Shown: positions 30,574 through 39,842, counted from the first letter of the stretch. The stretch: DNA of 64,000 nt from Streptomyces sporangiiformans (GCF_005768555.2 NZ_VCHX02000035.1:54067-118066); one strand, 5' to 3'. A program made the numbers and translations. Notes: a model not told the origin generated them from the sequence alone.

Positions 30574-31953
30574 ATGACGTACCGAGGCAGGCACCGCCGC
30601 CGCAAGAAGGGACGCGCGCTGCGGGCGACCCTGGCCGGCACCGCCCTCGGCCTCACCGTCGCCGCGGGCCTCATCAGTACGTCGCAGGCGGCGAGCAGCG
30701 TCAATCCGGGCGCGCTCACCCCGATCACCGCCTCGTCCGAGAAGGACAAGCTCCAGCTGCGTGAGAACGTGGTCGACGAGGGCACTCTCGACACCTTGCA
30801 GAACGGGATGGGTGGGAGCGTCGGCGTGGACGGCGTCCTCAGTGACGCCAACCACTCGATGCGCGACCGGGCGGACTGCGACACCACCGAGAAGGCCGCC
30901 CTGCCCGTCGAGCCGACCGCCACGCGCGCGTACTGCTGGGATGACGCGGACGCGAAGACCGCGAAGTGGCGGCCCCAGTCCGTCACCACCTCCGGGGACG
31001 CCGACCGGGACGGCAGGTGGGGCGCCAAGCGCGTGATCCTCTCCGGCTGGACCCACAACGACAGCGCCGCGGACGCACGGGAGGAGGACAGGAGCCTCGC
31101 CCGGGTCGCCTTCATCGACGCGACGGATCCGAAGGATCTCAAGTACCGCTGGGTCCTGCTGGTCGCCCCGGTGGACGGCGGCAAGGACTTCGAGGCCGTC
31201 CGTTCCCGCGCCGGCGGCATGGTCTGGTACCAGGACAAGCTGATCGTCACGGCCGAGAACGGCGCCGCCGGCAACGAGGCCCTGTTCGCGTTCGACATGA
31301 ACCGCATCCTGCGCGCCGACGTCATCAGCGACACGGTCGGCAAGGTGAAGGACGGCTGGTCGGCGCACCACTACCGCTACGTGATGCCGGCGATGGGCTC
31401 GTACAGCCTCACCGGCGGCAGCTGCGACGCCACCACGAACGACCGCGTTCCATGCCTCGCCTCCGTCTCCCTGGACCGCACGTCGACTCCCAACAGCCTG
31501 GTCGCGAACGAATGGTTCCGCCCGGGCGGCGACGAACCGGCCCGCGTGTGGCGCTACGACTACAGCACCGCGAGCGACCGTACGGGCCTGCTGGCCGCCG
31601 ACTCCCGAGGGCGCGTCGACGCCGACGAGGCGTACGAGACCGAGGCCGTCGGCCTGCAGGGCGTGCTCTCGCACCGGTCGAGCGGCGCGAGCGAGGCGGA
31701 CTGGTATGTCGGCCACGCACCGGGCGCCCGCGACCGGCACGGCACGCTCTGGCGGCAGAACGGGAGCGTCGCCAAGGCCGCGAAGTGCGGTTCGAACGAG
31801 TCGTACGCCTGCTGGGGGCAGCACACCCAGTCGATGTCGTACTGGCGGGAGACCGGCGAGCTGTGGACGCTGACGGAGCGGCAGTCCGCCACCCGTCCCG
31901 AACGGGTGCTGTACGCGGTCCCGCTGTCCTCGGTCGAGGACTCGCTGGAGTGA
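30574..31953 (+). CDS. Secreted protein of unknown function
   Basis: A 459-residue exported protein. The N-terminus is strongly basic (MTYRGRHRRRKKGRALRATL), followed by a hydrophobic core and an AxA-type cleavage site near SQAASS. The mature part has recurrent SVSLDRTS, VLYAVPLSS and RVWRYDYST motifs suggestive of a beta-propeller, and several Cys pairs that could form disulfides. GGGAGG lies 4 bp before the ATG. I do not recognise a function; similar proteins appear to be Streptomyces-restricted. It stands upstream of the GNAT and sulfur operon but seems unrelated. Confidence 0.8.
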   Translation: MTYRGRHRRRKKGRALRATLAGTALGLTVAAGLISTSQAASSVNPGALTPITASSEKDKLQLRENVVDEGTLDTLQNGMGGSVGVDGVLSDANHSMRDRADCDTTEKAALPVEPTATRAYCWDDADAKTAKWRPQSVTTSGDADRDGRWGAKRVILSGWTHNDSAADAREEDRSLARVAFIDATDPKDLKYRWVLLVAPVDGGKDFEAVRSRAGGMVWYQDKLIVTAENGAAGNEALFAFDMNRILRADVISDTVGKVKDGWSAHHYRYVMPAMGSYSLTGGSCDATTNDRVPCLASVSLDRTSTPNSLVANEWFRPGGDEPARVWRYDYSTASDRTGLLAADSRGRVDADEAYETEAVGLQGVLSHRSSGASEADWYVGHAPGARDRHGTLWRQNGSVAKAAKCGSNESYACWGQHTQSMSYWRETGELWTLTERQSATRPERVLYAVPLSSVEDSLE

Positions 31954-32075
31954 GCGGATTCCGGGCGCCAACGGCCCGGCGGAGGCAAGGCCCACCCTCG
32001 TCCTAGCCCGTTCGGGGGCAGGCCCATACGAACTCGCTTTGGAGCGCGGCTCGCCTTCGTGGTTCGCTGACCCGC

Positions 32076-32648
32076 ATGAGCATCGCTGTCACCACTTGGT
32101 CGCTGGAGCAGACCTCGCCGGCCGACCTGTTGCCCGCGGCCGCACCGTCCGGCGACGTCCGGATCGTCCGCTCCGAGGTGCCCTCTCCCGAGTTCAGCCG
32201 CTTCCTGTACGCCGCCGTCGGCGGCGACATCCGGTGGACCGACCGGCTCGGCTGGACGTACGCGCAGTGGCAGGAAGACCTCGACCGGCCGGGAGTCGAG
32301 ACCTGGGTCGCGTACGACCGCGGGACGCCCGCCGGATACGTACATCTCGACCCGCAGGACGACGGAGTCGTGGAGATCGTCAACTTCGGCCTGATTCCGG
32401 CCTTCCGGGGCCGGCGGATCGGCGGGCACCTGCTCTCGTACGGGGTCGCGCGCGCCTGGGACCTGGCCGAGCGCTGGCCGCGGCGGACGCCGACGAAGCG
32501 GGTCTGGCTGCATACCTGCAGCAAGGACGGGGAGCACGCGATGGACAACTACCTGCGGCGCGGCTTCAAGGTCTTCGACACCAAGGTGGAGGAGGAGCCC
32601 GACGTGCCCGCACCCGGCCCCTGGCCGGGAGCAGGGACGACCGTCTGA
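32076..32648 (+). CDS. GNAT family N-acetyltransferase
   Basis: A 190-residue acetyltransferase. VEIVNFGLIPAFRGRRIGGHLLSYGVARAWD contains the acetyl-CoA-binding motif A (RGRRIGGHLL), and VWLHTCSKDGEHAMDNYLRRGFKVF is the conserved final strand-helix. The acceptor is unknown. It precedes the sulfur operon on the same strand but is separated from it by a 360-bp regulatory gap. Confidence 0.88.
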   Translation: MSIAVTTWSLEQTSPADLLPAAAPSGDVRIVRSEVPSPEFSRFLYAAVGGDIRWTDRLGWTYAQWQEDLDRPGVETWVAYDRGTPAGYVHLDPQDDGVVEIVNFGLIPAFRGRRIGGHLLSYGVARAWDLAERWPRRTPTKRVWLHTCSKDGEHAMDNYLRRGFKVFDTKVEEEPDVPAPGPWPGAGTTV

Positions 32649-32785
32649 CCTGGTGAGACCCTGAAAAGACCAGCCGGTTTCCGGCCATGTGACCAAGGAC
32701 ACTCTTGTCTCGCATCTCGGGACAAGGATGTCCGCACTGTGGACAAAGCTGGACTGTGTCCAGATCGCCGTGCCAGGCTTCCGTC

Positions 32786-32869
32786 ATGCCTGGAACTGGA
32801 ATTGCCTTGGTGAGTCGGCGGCACGTCGACCTCGGCCGCATGTCCAGCGCCATCTGTCCGGCGAGCTGA
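32786..32869 (+). CDS. Cysteine-type leader peptide of the sulfur operon (27 residues)
   Basis: The frame ends with SRRHVDLGRMSSAICPAS. Short peptides with the RRHVDL...SSAxC signature occur upstream of sulfur-assimilation genes in Streptomyces and are annotated as putative leader peptides. The Cys is 3 codons before the stop. It sits 139 bp upstream of the sulfite reductase gene in a 360-bp gap otherwise free of genes. It probably acts in cis through ribosome stalling when Cys-tRNA is low. A CGCATGCG-CT-CGCATGCG palindrome at 32935-32952 may be part of the switch. Confidence 0.75.
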   Translation: MPGTGIALVSRRHVDLGRMSSAICPAS

Positions 32870-33007
32870 TCACCCCCAGCACCGCCGACCTCCCCCTCTT
32901 CGTCTCGCCCTGCGCAACGACGCGCACGTATGTCCGCATGCGCTCGCATGCGTCCGCACGCGCAGGTCCAGAGCCGCTTTCCCGCCTGTCCCGAAGGACG
33001 TAGAACC

Positions 33008-34702
33008 ATGGCCGCCACCCCACAGAAGCCTGTCGCCGCGCCCCGCCGCAAGGTGAGCCGTCACCGCGGTGAGGGCCAGTGGGCCGTGGGTCACTTCACC
33101 CCACTCAACGGCAACGAACAGTTCAAGAAGGACGACGACGGTCTCAACGTACGGACACGTATTGAGACGATCTACTCCAAGCGGGGCTTCGACTCGATCG
33201 ACCCCAACGACCTTCGCGGCCGGATGCGCTGGTGGGGCCTCTACACCCAGCGCAAACCCGGGATCGACGGCGGCAAGACCGCGATCCTGGAGCCGGAGGA
33301 GCTGGACGACGAGTACTTCATGCTCCGGGTCCGCATCGACGGCGGCCGGCTCACCACCGAGCAACTGCGGGTGATCGGTGAGATCTCGCAGGAGTTCGCG
33401 CGCGGCACCGCCGACATCACCGACCGGCAGAACGTCCAGTACCACTGGATCCGCATCGAGGACGTCCCGGAGATCTGGGAGCGGCTGGAGGCCGTCGGCC
33501 TCTCGACGACCGAGGCCTGCGGTGACACCCCGCGTGTGATCCTCGGTTCGCCCGTCGCCGGGATCGCCGAGGACGAGATCATCGACGGCACCCCGGCCAT
33601 CGAGGAGATCAACCGCCGGATCATCGGCAACAAGGAGTTCTCCAACCTGCCGCGGAAGTTCAAGTCGGCGATCTCCGGCTCACCGCTGCTCGACGTCGCG
33701 CACGAGATCAACGACGTCTCCTTCGTCGGCGTGAACCACCCGGAGCACGGCCCCGGCTTCGACCTCTGGGTCGGCGGCGGCCTCTCCACCAACCCGAAGC
33801 TCGGACAGCGCCTGGGCACGTGGGTGCCGCTGGACGAGGTGACGGACGTCTACGAAGGCGTCATCTCGATCTTCCGCGACTACGGCTACCGGCGCCTTCG
33901 TACGCGCGCTCGCCTGAAGTTCCTGGTCGCCGACTGGGGCGTCGAGAAGTTCCGCCAGGTGCTGGAGGACGAGTACCTGAAGCGGAAGCTGATCGACGGC
34001 CCGGCGCCCGCCGAGCCGGTCGCCCGCTGGCGCGACCACGTCGGTGTGCACCGGCAGAAGGACGGCCGCTTCTACGTCGGTTTCGCGCCCCGCGTGGGCC
34101 GGGTGGACGGCACCACGCTGTCGAAGATCGCCGAGCTGGCCGAAGCGCACGGCTCGGGCCGGCTGCGCACCACCGTCGAGCAGAAGATGATCGTGCTTGA
34201 TGTGGAGGAGTCCAAGGTTGCCTCGCTCGTCGAGGGTCTTGAGGCGCTCGACCTCACCACCAAGCCCTCCCCGTTCCGGCGCGGCACGATGGCCTGCACC
34301 GGCATCGAGTTCTGCAAGCTCGCGATCGTCGAGACCAAGGTGCGCGGTGCTTCGCTGATCGACGAACTCGAGCGCCGCATCCCGGACTTCGACGAGCCGA
34401 TCACCATCAACATCAACGGCTGCCCGAACGCCTGCGCCCGTATCCAGGTCGCGGACATCGGTCTCAAGGGCCAGCTGGTCCTGGACGACCAGGGCAACCA
34501 GGTCGAGGGCTTCCAGGTCCACCTCGGCGGCGCGCTCGGCCTCGACGCCGGTTTCGGCCGCAAGGTCCGTGGCCTGAAGGTCACTGCGGAGGAGCTGCCG
34601 GACTACGTCGAGCGGGTCCTCACGCGGTTCCAGGAGGAGCGCGAGGAGGGCGAGCGTTTCGCCACCTGGGCGTCCCGTGCCAGTGAGGAAGCCCTCTCAT
34701 GA
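33008..34702 (+). CDS. sir: Ferredoxin-dependent assimilatory sulfite reductase (nitrite/sulfite reductase family)
   Basis: A 564-residue siroheme enzyme. The four [4Fe-4S]/siroheme ligands are in CTGIEFC and NGCPNAC (C-x5-C and C-x3-C). ARGTADITDRQNVQYHWIRIED and the two-repeat ferredoxin-like layout are typical. In this operon context it reduces sulfite to sulfide using ferredoxin. The ATG at 33008 follows GAAGGA by 9 bp. The stop overlaps the next start (ATGA). It is first in the sulfate-assimilation operon. Confidence 0.95.
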   Translation: MAATPQKPVAAPRRKVSRHRGEGQWAVGHFTPLNGNEQFKKDDDGLNVRTRIETIYSKRGFDSIDPNDLRGRMRWWGLYTQRKPGIDGGKTAILEPEELDDEYFMLRVRIDGGRLTTEQLRVIGEISQEFARGTADITDRQNVQYHWIRIEDVPEIWERLEAVGLSTTEACGDTPRVILGSPVAGIAEDEIIDGTPAIEEINRRIIGNKEFSNLPRKFKSAISGSPLLDVAHEINDVSFVGVNHPEHGPGFDLWVGGGLSTNPKLGQRLGTWVPLDEVTDVYEGVISIFRDYGYRRLRTRARLKFLVADWGVEKFRQVLEDEYLKRKLIDGPAPAEPVARWRDHVGVHRQKDGRFYVGFAPRVGRVDGTTLSKIAELAEAHGSGRLRTTVEQKMIVLDVEESKVASLVEGLEALDLTTKPSPFRRGTMACTGIEFCKLAIVETKVRGASLIDELERRIPDFDEPITININGCPNACARIQVADIGLKGQLVLDDQGNQVEGFQVHLGGALGLDAGFGRKVRGLKVTAEELPDYVERVLTRFQEEREEGERFATWASRASEEALS

Positions 34703-34878
34703 GTGAGCGCGCGGCGCCCTTCTACTGCCCGTACTGCGGCGACGAGGACCTGCGTCCCAGCGAGCAGGGTCATGGGGCGTGGGAATGCGGAGCGTGCAAT
34801 CGAGCCTTCCAGTTGAAGTTCCTCGGGCTGCTCGCCCGGGGAGTTCAGCGCACGGACGGTGGAGGGGACGAGATATGA
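34699..34878 (+). CDS. Small zinc-ribbon protein of the sulfur operon (59 residues)
   Basis: FYCPYCGDEDL and WECGACNRAFQ supply two CxxC pairs spaced like a zinc ribbon. It overlaps sir upstream and cysH downstream by ATGA junctions, so it is translationally coupled to both. The same small gene occupies this slot in other Streptomyces sulfur operons, for example SCO6101. Its role is unknown; a delivery or assembly factor for sulfite or APS reductase is possible. Confidence 0.85.
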   Translation: MSERAAPFYCPYCGDEDLRPSEQGHGAWECGACNRAFQLKFLGLLARGVQRTDGGGDEI

Positions 34879-35609
34879 ACACGGTTCAGGCCGACCAGGC
34901 CGAATCAGGGACTGCGAACGATCAGGACGCGGCGCTGAAGGCGCTCGCCGAGCAGGCGGGGCGCGACCTCGAGGACGCGTCCGCCCTTGAGATCCTCCAG
35001 TGGGCCGCCGACACGTTCGGCAAGAAGTTCTGCGTGACCTCCTCGATGGAGGACGCGGTGGTCGCCCACCTCGCCTCCCGCGCCATGCCCGGCGTGGACG
35101 TCGTGTTCCTCGACACCGGCTACCACTTCCCCGAGACCATCGGTACCCGGGACGCGGTCGAGGCCGTGATGGACGTCAACGTCATCACGCTGACCCCGCG
35201 CCAGACCGTGGCCGAGCAGGACGCCGAGTACGGGCCGAAGCTGCACGACCGCAACCCCGACCTGTGCTGCGCGCTGCGGAAGGTCAAGCCCCTCGAGGAG
35301 GGGCTCACGCAGTACACCGCCTGGGCCACGGGCCTCCGCCGCGACGAGTCCCCGACCCGGGCGAACACCCCGGTCGTCGGCTGGGACGACAAGCGCCGCA
35401 AGGTCAAGATCTCCCCGATCGCCCGCTGGACGCAGGACGACGTCGACGCGTACGTCGCCGAGCACGGTGTACTCACCAACCCGCTGCTCATGGACGGTTA
35501 CCCCTCCGTGGGCTGCGCCCCCTGCACCCGCCGGGTGCTGGAGGGCGAGGACGCGCGCGCCGGCCGCTGGGCGGGCCGCTCCAAGACCGAGTGCGGGCTG
35601 CACGGCTGA
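34875..35609 (+). CDS. cysH: APS (adenylylsulfate) reductase CysH
   Basis: A 244-residue reductase. The N-terminal alpha-hydrolase fold binds the nucleotide (CVTSSMEDAVVAHLASR, DTGYHFPETI). The CC pair in LCCALRKVKPL together with CAPC and the terminal ECGLHG marks the iron-sulfur form that reduces APS rather than PAPS. It turns APS into sulfite and AMP using thioredoxin. The start and stop overlap neighbouring genes in the operon. Confidence 0.95.
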   Translation: MNTVQADQAESGTANDQDAALKALAEQAGRDLEDASALEILQWAADTFGKKFCVTSSMEDAVVAHLASRAMPGVDVVFLDTGYHFPETIGTRDAVEAVMDVNVITLTPRQTVAEQDAEYGPKLHDRNPDLCCALRKVKPLEEGLTQYTAWATGLRRDESPTRANTPVVGWDDKRRKVKISPIARWTQDDVDAYVAEHGVLTNPLLMDGYPSVGCAPCTRRVLEGEDARAGRWAGRSKTECGLHG

Positions 35610-35644
35610 TCATGACTGCGCTTTCGAGGAACCAGGAGAACCAA

Positions 35645-36178
35645 GTGACCGGAGCCACCATCTGGCTCACGGGTCTGCCGAGCGCCGGCAAGACCACCAT
35701 CGCGAACGAACTGGCCGTCCGGCTGCGCGAGGAGGGCCACCGTGTCGAGGTGCTCGACGGCGACGAGATCCGTACGTTCCTGACGGCGGACCTCGGCTTC
35801 AGCCGCGAGGACCGGCACACGAACGTGCAGCGCATCGGCTTCCTCGCCGACATCCTGGCCCGCAACGGTGTCAAGGCGCTGGTGCCGGTGATCGCGCCGT
35901 ACACGGACAGCCGTGAGGCTGTGCGCAAGCGCCACCAGGCCAGCGGGGCGGCGTACATCGAGGTGCATGTCGCGACGCCGGTCGAGGTGTGCTCCGAGCG
36001 TGATGTGAAGGGGCTGTACGCCAAGCAGGCGGCGGGCGAGATCTCCGGGCTCACCGGGGTCGACGACCCGTACGAGGAGCCCGAGTCGCCCGATCTGCGC
36101 ATCGAGTCGCACACCCAGACCGTGCAGGAGTCCGCGGCCGCGCTGCACGCGCTGCTGACCGAGAGGGGTCTCGCATGA
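35645..36178 (+). CDS. cysC: Adenylylsulfate kinase CysC
   Basis: A 177-residue kinase making PAPS from APS and ATP. GLPSAGKTT is the P-loop, and DGDEIRTFLTADLGFSREDRHTNVQRI is the APS-binding signature. The GTG at 35645 is preferred because AGGAG lies 6 bp upstream and the protein then begins right at the conserved core; an ATG at 35612 would add 11 residues. PAPS is not needed by the iron-sulfur CysH, so it probably feeds sulfation or storage. Confidence 0.93.
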   Translation: MTGATIWLTGLPSAGKTTIANELAVRLREEGHRVEVLDGDEIRTFLTADLGFSREDRHTNVQRIGFLADILARNGVKALVPVIAPYTDSREAVRKRHQASGAAYIEVHVATPVEVCSERDVKGLYAKQAAGEISGLTGVDDPYEEPESPDLRIESHTQTVQESAAALHALLTERGLA

Positions 36179-37110
36179 CGACCGTCGCCACTGTCTCCGA
36201 GGGGACCGACAGCCCGTACGCGCTGAGCCACCTGGACGCTCTGGAGTCCGAGGGCGTTCACATCTTCCGCGAGGTGGCGGGTGAGTTCGAGCGGCCGGTG
36301 ATCCTCTTCTCGGGCGGCAAGGACTCCATCGTCATGCTGCACCTCGCGCTGAAGGCCTTCGCCCCCGCCGCGATCCCCTTCTCCCTGCTGCACGTCGACA
36401 CCGGGCACAACTTCCCCGAGGTCATCGAGTACCGCGACCGCACGGTCGCCCAGCACCAACTGCGCCTGCACGTAGCCTCCGTCCAGGACTTCATCGACCG
36501 CGGCCTGCTCAAGGAACGCCCCGACGGCACCCGCAACCCGCTGCAGACCGTGCCGCTCACCGAGAAGATCCGGACCGAGCGGTTCGACGCCGTCTTCGGC
36601 GGCGGGCGCCGCGACGAGGAGAAGGCGCGGGCCAAGGAGCGCGTGTTCTCCCTGCGCGACGAGTTCTCCCAGTGGGACCCGCGCCGTCAGCGGCCCGAGC
36701 TGTGGAACCTCTACAACGGCCGCCACGCACCCGGCGAACACGTCCGCGTCTTCCCGCTGTCCAACTGGACCGAGCTGGACGTGTGGCAGTACATCGCCCG
36801 CGAGAACATCGAACTGCCGCAGATCTACTTCGCCCACCAGCGCGAGGTCTTCCAGCGGGCCGGCATGTGGCTGACCGCCGGCGACTGGGGCGGACCCAAG
36901 GACGACGAGACCGTCGAGAAGCGCCTCGTCCGCTACCGGACCGTCGGCGACATGTCCTGCACGGGCGCCGTGGACTCCGACGCCACGACGCTGGACGCGG
37001 TGATCGCCGAGATCGCCGCCTCCCGGCTCACCGAGCGGGGCGCCACGCGCGCCGACGACAAGCTCTCCGAGGCCGCGATGGAAGACCGCAAGCGCGAGGG
37101 GTACTTCTAG
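36175..37110 (+). CDS. cysD: Sulfate adenylyltransferase subunit 2 CysD
   Basis: A 311-residue PP-loop ATP pyrophosphatase (FSGGKDSIVMLHLALKAF). HVDTGHNFPEVIEYRD and GGGRRDEEKARAKERVFS are CysD hallmarks. With CysN it forms ATP sulfurylase, making APS from sulfate and ATP. The start overlaps the cysC stop. Confidence 0.96.
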   Translation: MTTVATVSEGTDSPYALSHLDALESEGVHIFREVAGEFERPVILFSGGKDSIVMLHLALKAFAPAAIPFSLLHVDTGHNFPEVIEYRDRTVAQHQLRLHVASVQDFIDRGLLKERPDGTRNPLQTVPLTEKIRTERFDAVFGGGRRDEEKARAKERVFSLRDEFSQWDPRRQRPELWNLYNGRHAPGEHVRVFPLSNWTELDVWQYIARENIELPQIYFAHQREVFQRAGMWLTAGDWGGPKDDETVEKRLVRYRTVGDMSCTGAVDSDATTLDAVIAEIAASRLTERGATRADDKLSEAAMEDRKREGYF

Positions 37111-37112
37111 CC

Positions 37113-38468
37113 ATGACCAGCACCACAGAAACCACCGAGCCGCTGTCGGTCGAGCAGCTGTCCTCGACGACCCTGCTGCGCTTCGCGACCGCGGGATCCG
37201 TCGACGACGGCAAGTCCACGCTCGTCGGCCGTCTGCTGCACGACTCCAAGTCGGTCCTCGCCGACCAGCTGGAGGCCGTGGAGCACGCCTCGCGCAGCCG
37301 TGGCCAGGAGGCGCCCGACCTGGCGCTGCTCACCGACGGTCTGCGCGCCGAGCGTGAGCAGGGCATCACGATCGACGTGGCGTACCGCTACTTCGCCACG
37401 GCCCGGCGCCGGTTCATCCTCGCCGACACACCCGGCCACGTGCAGTACACCCGCAACATGGTGACGGGTGCCTCCACGGCCGAGCTGACGGTGATCCTCG
37501 TGGACGCCCGCAACGGCGTCGTCGAGCAGACCCGCCGGCACGCCGCGATCGCCGCTCTCCTCCGTGTGCCGCACGTGGTCCTTGCGGTCAACAAGATGGA
37601 CCTCGTCGACTACCAGGAGTCCGTGTTCGCCGCGATCGCCGAGGAGTTCACGGCGTACGCGTCCGAGCTGGGCGTTCCCGAGATCACCGCGATCCCGATC
37701 TCGGCGCTCGCCGGTGACAACGTGGTGGAGCCTTCCGCGAACATGGACTGGTACGGCGGCCCGACGTTCCTGGAGCACCTGGAGACGGTCCCGGTCAGCC
37801 ACGACCTCACGACCTGCCACGCGCGCCTGCCCGTGCAGTACGTGATCCGTCCGCAGACCGCCGAGCACCCCGACTACCGGGGGTACGCGGGTCAGATCGC
37901 GGCCGGTGCGTTCCGCGTCGGCGAAGAGGTCACCGTGCTGCCCTCCGGCCGTACGTCGAAGATCTCCGGGATCGATCTGCTGGGCGAGCCGGTCGACGTG
38001 GCCTGGACGACGCAGTCGGTGACCGTCCTGCTGGAGGACGACATCGACATCTCGCGCGGCGACCTGATCGTGCCGCGCAAGGACGCGCCCGCGACCACGC
38101 AGGACATCGAGGCGACCGTCTGCCACGTCGCCGACGCCGCGCTGACCATCGGTCACCGCGTACTGCTCAAGCACGGCACCCGCACGGTCAAGGCCATCGT
38201 CAAGGACATCCCGTCCCGGCTGACCCTCGACGACCTGTCCCTGCACCCGCACCCGGGCCACCTGGACGCCAACGACATCGGCCGCGTCAAGATCCGTACC
38301 GCCGAGCCGCTGCCGGTCGACTCGTACGCCGACTCCCGGCGCACCGGCTCGTTCATCCTGATCGACCCGTCCGACGGCACCACGCTCACCGCGGGCATGG
38401 TCGGCGAGTCCTTCGCCTCGCCGGAGCCGGTGAAGGCCGAGGCGGACGACGACGGGTGGGACTTCTGA
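37113..38468 (+). CDS. cysN: Sulfate adenylyltransferase subunit 1 CysN (GTPase)
   Basis: A 451-residue EF-Tu-like GTPase. G1 is GSVDDGKST, G3 is DTPGH, and G4 is NKMD. GTP hydrolysis drives APS formation by the CysD partner. It is not fused to a CysC domain, in keeping with a separate cysC two genes upstream. It starts 2 bp after the cysD stop. Confidence 0.96.
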   Translation: MTSTTETTEPLSVEQLSSTTLLRFATAGSVDDGKSTLVGRLLHDSKSVLADQLEAVEHASRSRGQEAPDLALLTDGLRAEREQGITIDVAYRYFATARRRFILADTPGHVQYTRNMVTGASTAELTVILVDARNGVVEQTRRHAAIAALLRVPHVVLAVNKMDLVDYQESVFAAIAEEFTAYASELGVPEITAIPISALAGDNVVEPSANMDWYGGPTFLEHLETVPVSHDLTTCHARLPVQYVIRPQTAEHPDYRGYAGQIAAGAFRVGEEVTVLPSGRTSKISGIDLLGEPVDVAWTTQSVTVLLEDDIDISRGDLIVPRKDAPATTQDIEATVCHVADAALTIGHRVLLKHGTRTVKAIVKDIPSRLTLDDLSLHPHPGHLDANDIGRVKIRTAEPLPVDSYADSRRTGSFILIDPSDGTTLTAGMVGESFASPEPVKAEADDDGWDF

Positions 38469-38470
38469 TC

Positions 38471-38575
38471 ATGAACTCCTCCGACTTCTACTCCACGTTC
38501 GCCAAGGAGGGCGGCCGCGTCGGCAGCGGCGCCCTCGGCAGCGGGCAGGGCGGAGTGGCGCGATGTGCGCGATGA
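38471..38575 (+). CDS. Possible 34-residue coupled peptide after cysN
   Basis: An ATG 2 bp after the cysN stop opens a Gly/Ser-rich frame ending in VARCAR. Spacing suggests translational coupling, but there is no clear ribosome-binding site and the composition is weak evidence for a protein. It could be a short regulatory frame for the downstream transporter genes or chance. Confidence 0.3.
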   Translation: MNSSDFYSTFAKEGGRVGSGALGSGQGGVARCAR

Positions 38576-38655
38576 CGTACGCGCACTGCTTGCGCGCCCT
38601 CACCCCCCACCGCCTGCGAAAACGAAGACCTGCCGACCTCCCGGCCACGACCTGA
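38563..38655 (+). CDS. Possible Cys-containing leader peptide upstream of the sulfonate-binding protein
   Basis: A 30-residue frame starting MCAMTYAHCLRAL, preceded by GGCGGAG at 7 bp, ends 38 bp before the substrate-binding protein gene. Two Cys codons in the first nine are unusual and fit a cysteine-responsive leader, but the RRHVDL signature is missing, so the call is tentative. Confidence 0.3.
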   Translation: MCAMTYAHCLRALTPHRLRKRRPADLPATT

Positions 38656-38693
38656 GAGGCGTGACCGCCGGGCCGACGAGAGGAATCCCTCCC

Positions 38694-39806
38694 GTGTCTG
38701 CCACCCGAAGTACGCTGCGCCGCGGCCTCGCCGCCATGGCCGCGCTGCCCCTCCTCGCGCTCGCCGCCACCGCCTGCGGCTACGGCTCCCAGTCCAAGGA
38801 CGACGACACCTCGAAGGTCGCCGCCGTGGGCAAGAAGATCGACGGTCTCGCCTCCGTCCGCATCGGTTACTTCCCGAACCTGACGCACGCCACGGCACTC
38901 GTGGGCGACCAGGAAGGGCTGCTCCAGAAGGAGCTCGGAGGCACGAAGGCCTCGTACTCCCAGTTCAACGCGGGTCCCGCGGAGATCGAGGCGCTCAACT
39001 CGGGTTCGATCGACATCGGGTGGATAGGCCCCTCGCCCGCCATCAACGGCTACAGCACGACTGATGGCAAGGGCCTCAGGATCATCGGCGGCTCCGCCTC
39101 CGGCGGTGTGAAGCTCGTGGTCAACCCGAAGAAGATCAAGTCCCTGAAGGACGTCAAGGGCAAGAACATCGCGACCCCGCAGCTCGGCAACACGCAGGAC
39201 GTGGCGTTCCTCAACTGGATCGCCGAGCAGGGCTGGAAGGTCGACCCGGAGAGCGGTAAGGGCGATGTGTCCGTGGTCCGCACGGACAACAAGATCACTC
39301 CGGACGCCTACAAGTCCGGCTCCATCGACGGCGCCTGGGTGCCGGAGCCGACCGCGTCCAAGCTGGTCGCCGAGGGCGGCAAGGTCCTCCTCGACGAGGC
39401 CGACCTGTGGCCGGACAAGAAGTTCGTGATCACGAACATCATCGTGTCGCAGAAGTTCCTCAAGGAGCACCCGGACGTCGTCGAGGCCGTGCTGCGCGGC
39501 TCGGTGAAGACCAACGCGTGGATCAGCGCCCACCCGGACGAGGCCAAGGCCGCCGCGAACGCCAAGCTCAAGGAGCTGTCCGGCAAGGCTCTGCCGGCCG
39601 ACGTCCTCGACCCGGCGTGGAAGTCGATCCAGTTCACCAACGACCCGCTGGCCGCCACCCTCAACACCGAGGCGGAGCACGCGGTGAAGGCAGGTCTGCT
39701 GGAGAAGCCGAAGCTTGACGGCATCTACGACCTCGCACCGCTCAACAAGGTCCTCAAGGCCGAAGGCGAGAGCCCGGTCGACGACGCCGGTCTCGGCGTC
39801 AAGTAA
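38694..39806 (+). CDS. ssuA: Aliphatic sulfonate-type ABC transporter substrate-binding lipoprotein
   Basis: A 370-residue lipoprotein (signal peptide with ALAATAC lipobox). The NrtA/SsuA-type fold is shown by VRIGYFPNLTHATALVG, GSIDIGWIGPSPAINGY and GSIDGAWVPEPTASKL. It follows cysN in the sulfur operon and precedes the matching ATPase and permease, so an organosulfur compound is the likely ligand. The GTG at 38694 follows GAGAGGA; an upstream in-frame GTG at 38661 is less likely. Confidence 0.9.
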   Translation: MSATRSTLRRGLAAMAALPLLALAATACGYGSQSKDDDTSKVAAVGKKIDGLASVRIGYFPNLTHATALVGDQEGLLQKELGGTKASYSQFNAGPAEIEALNSGSIDIGWIGPSPAINGYSTTDGKGLRIIGGSASGGVKLVVNPKKIKSLKDVKGKNIATPQLGNTQDVAFLNWIAEQGWKVDPESGKGDVSVVRTDNKITPDAYKSGSIDGAWVPEPTASKLVAEGGKVLLDEADLWPDKKFVITNIIVSQKFLKEHPDVVEAVLRGSVKTNAWISAHPDEAKAAANAKLKELSGKALPADVLDPAWKSIQFTNDPLAATLNTEAEHAVKAGLLEKPKLDGIYDLAPLNKVLKAEGESPVDDAGLGVK

Positions 39807-39842
39807 GCCCGGACATCAATGAGTTCCCAGGAGGTGACGACC

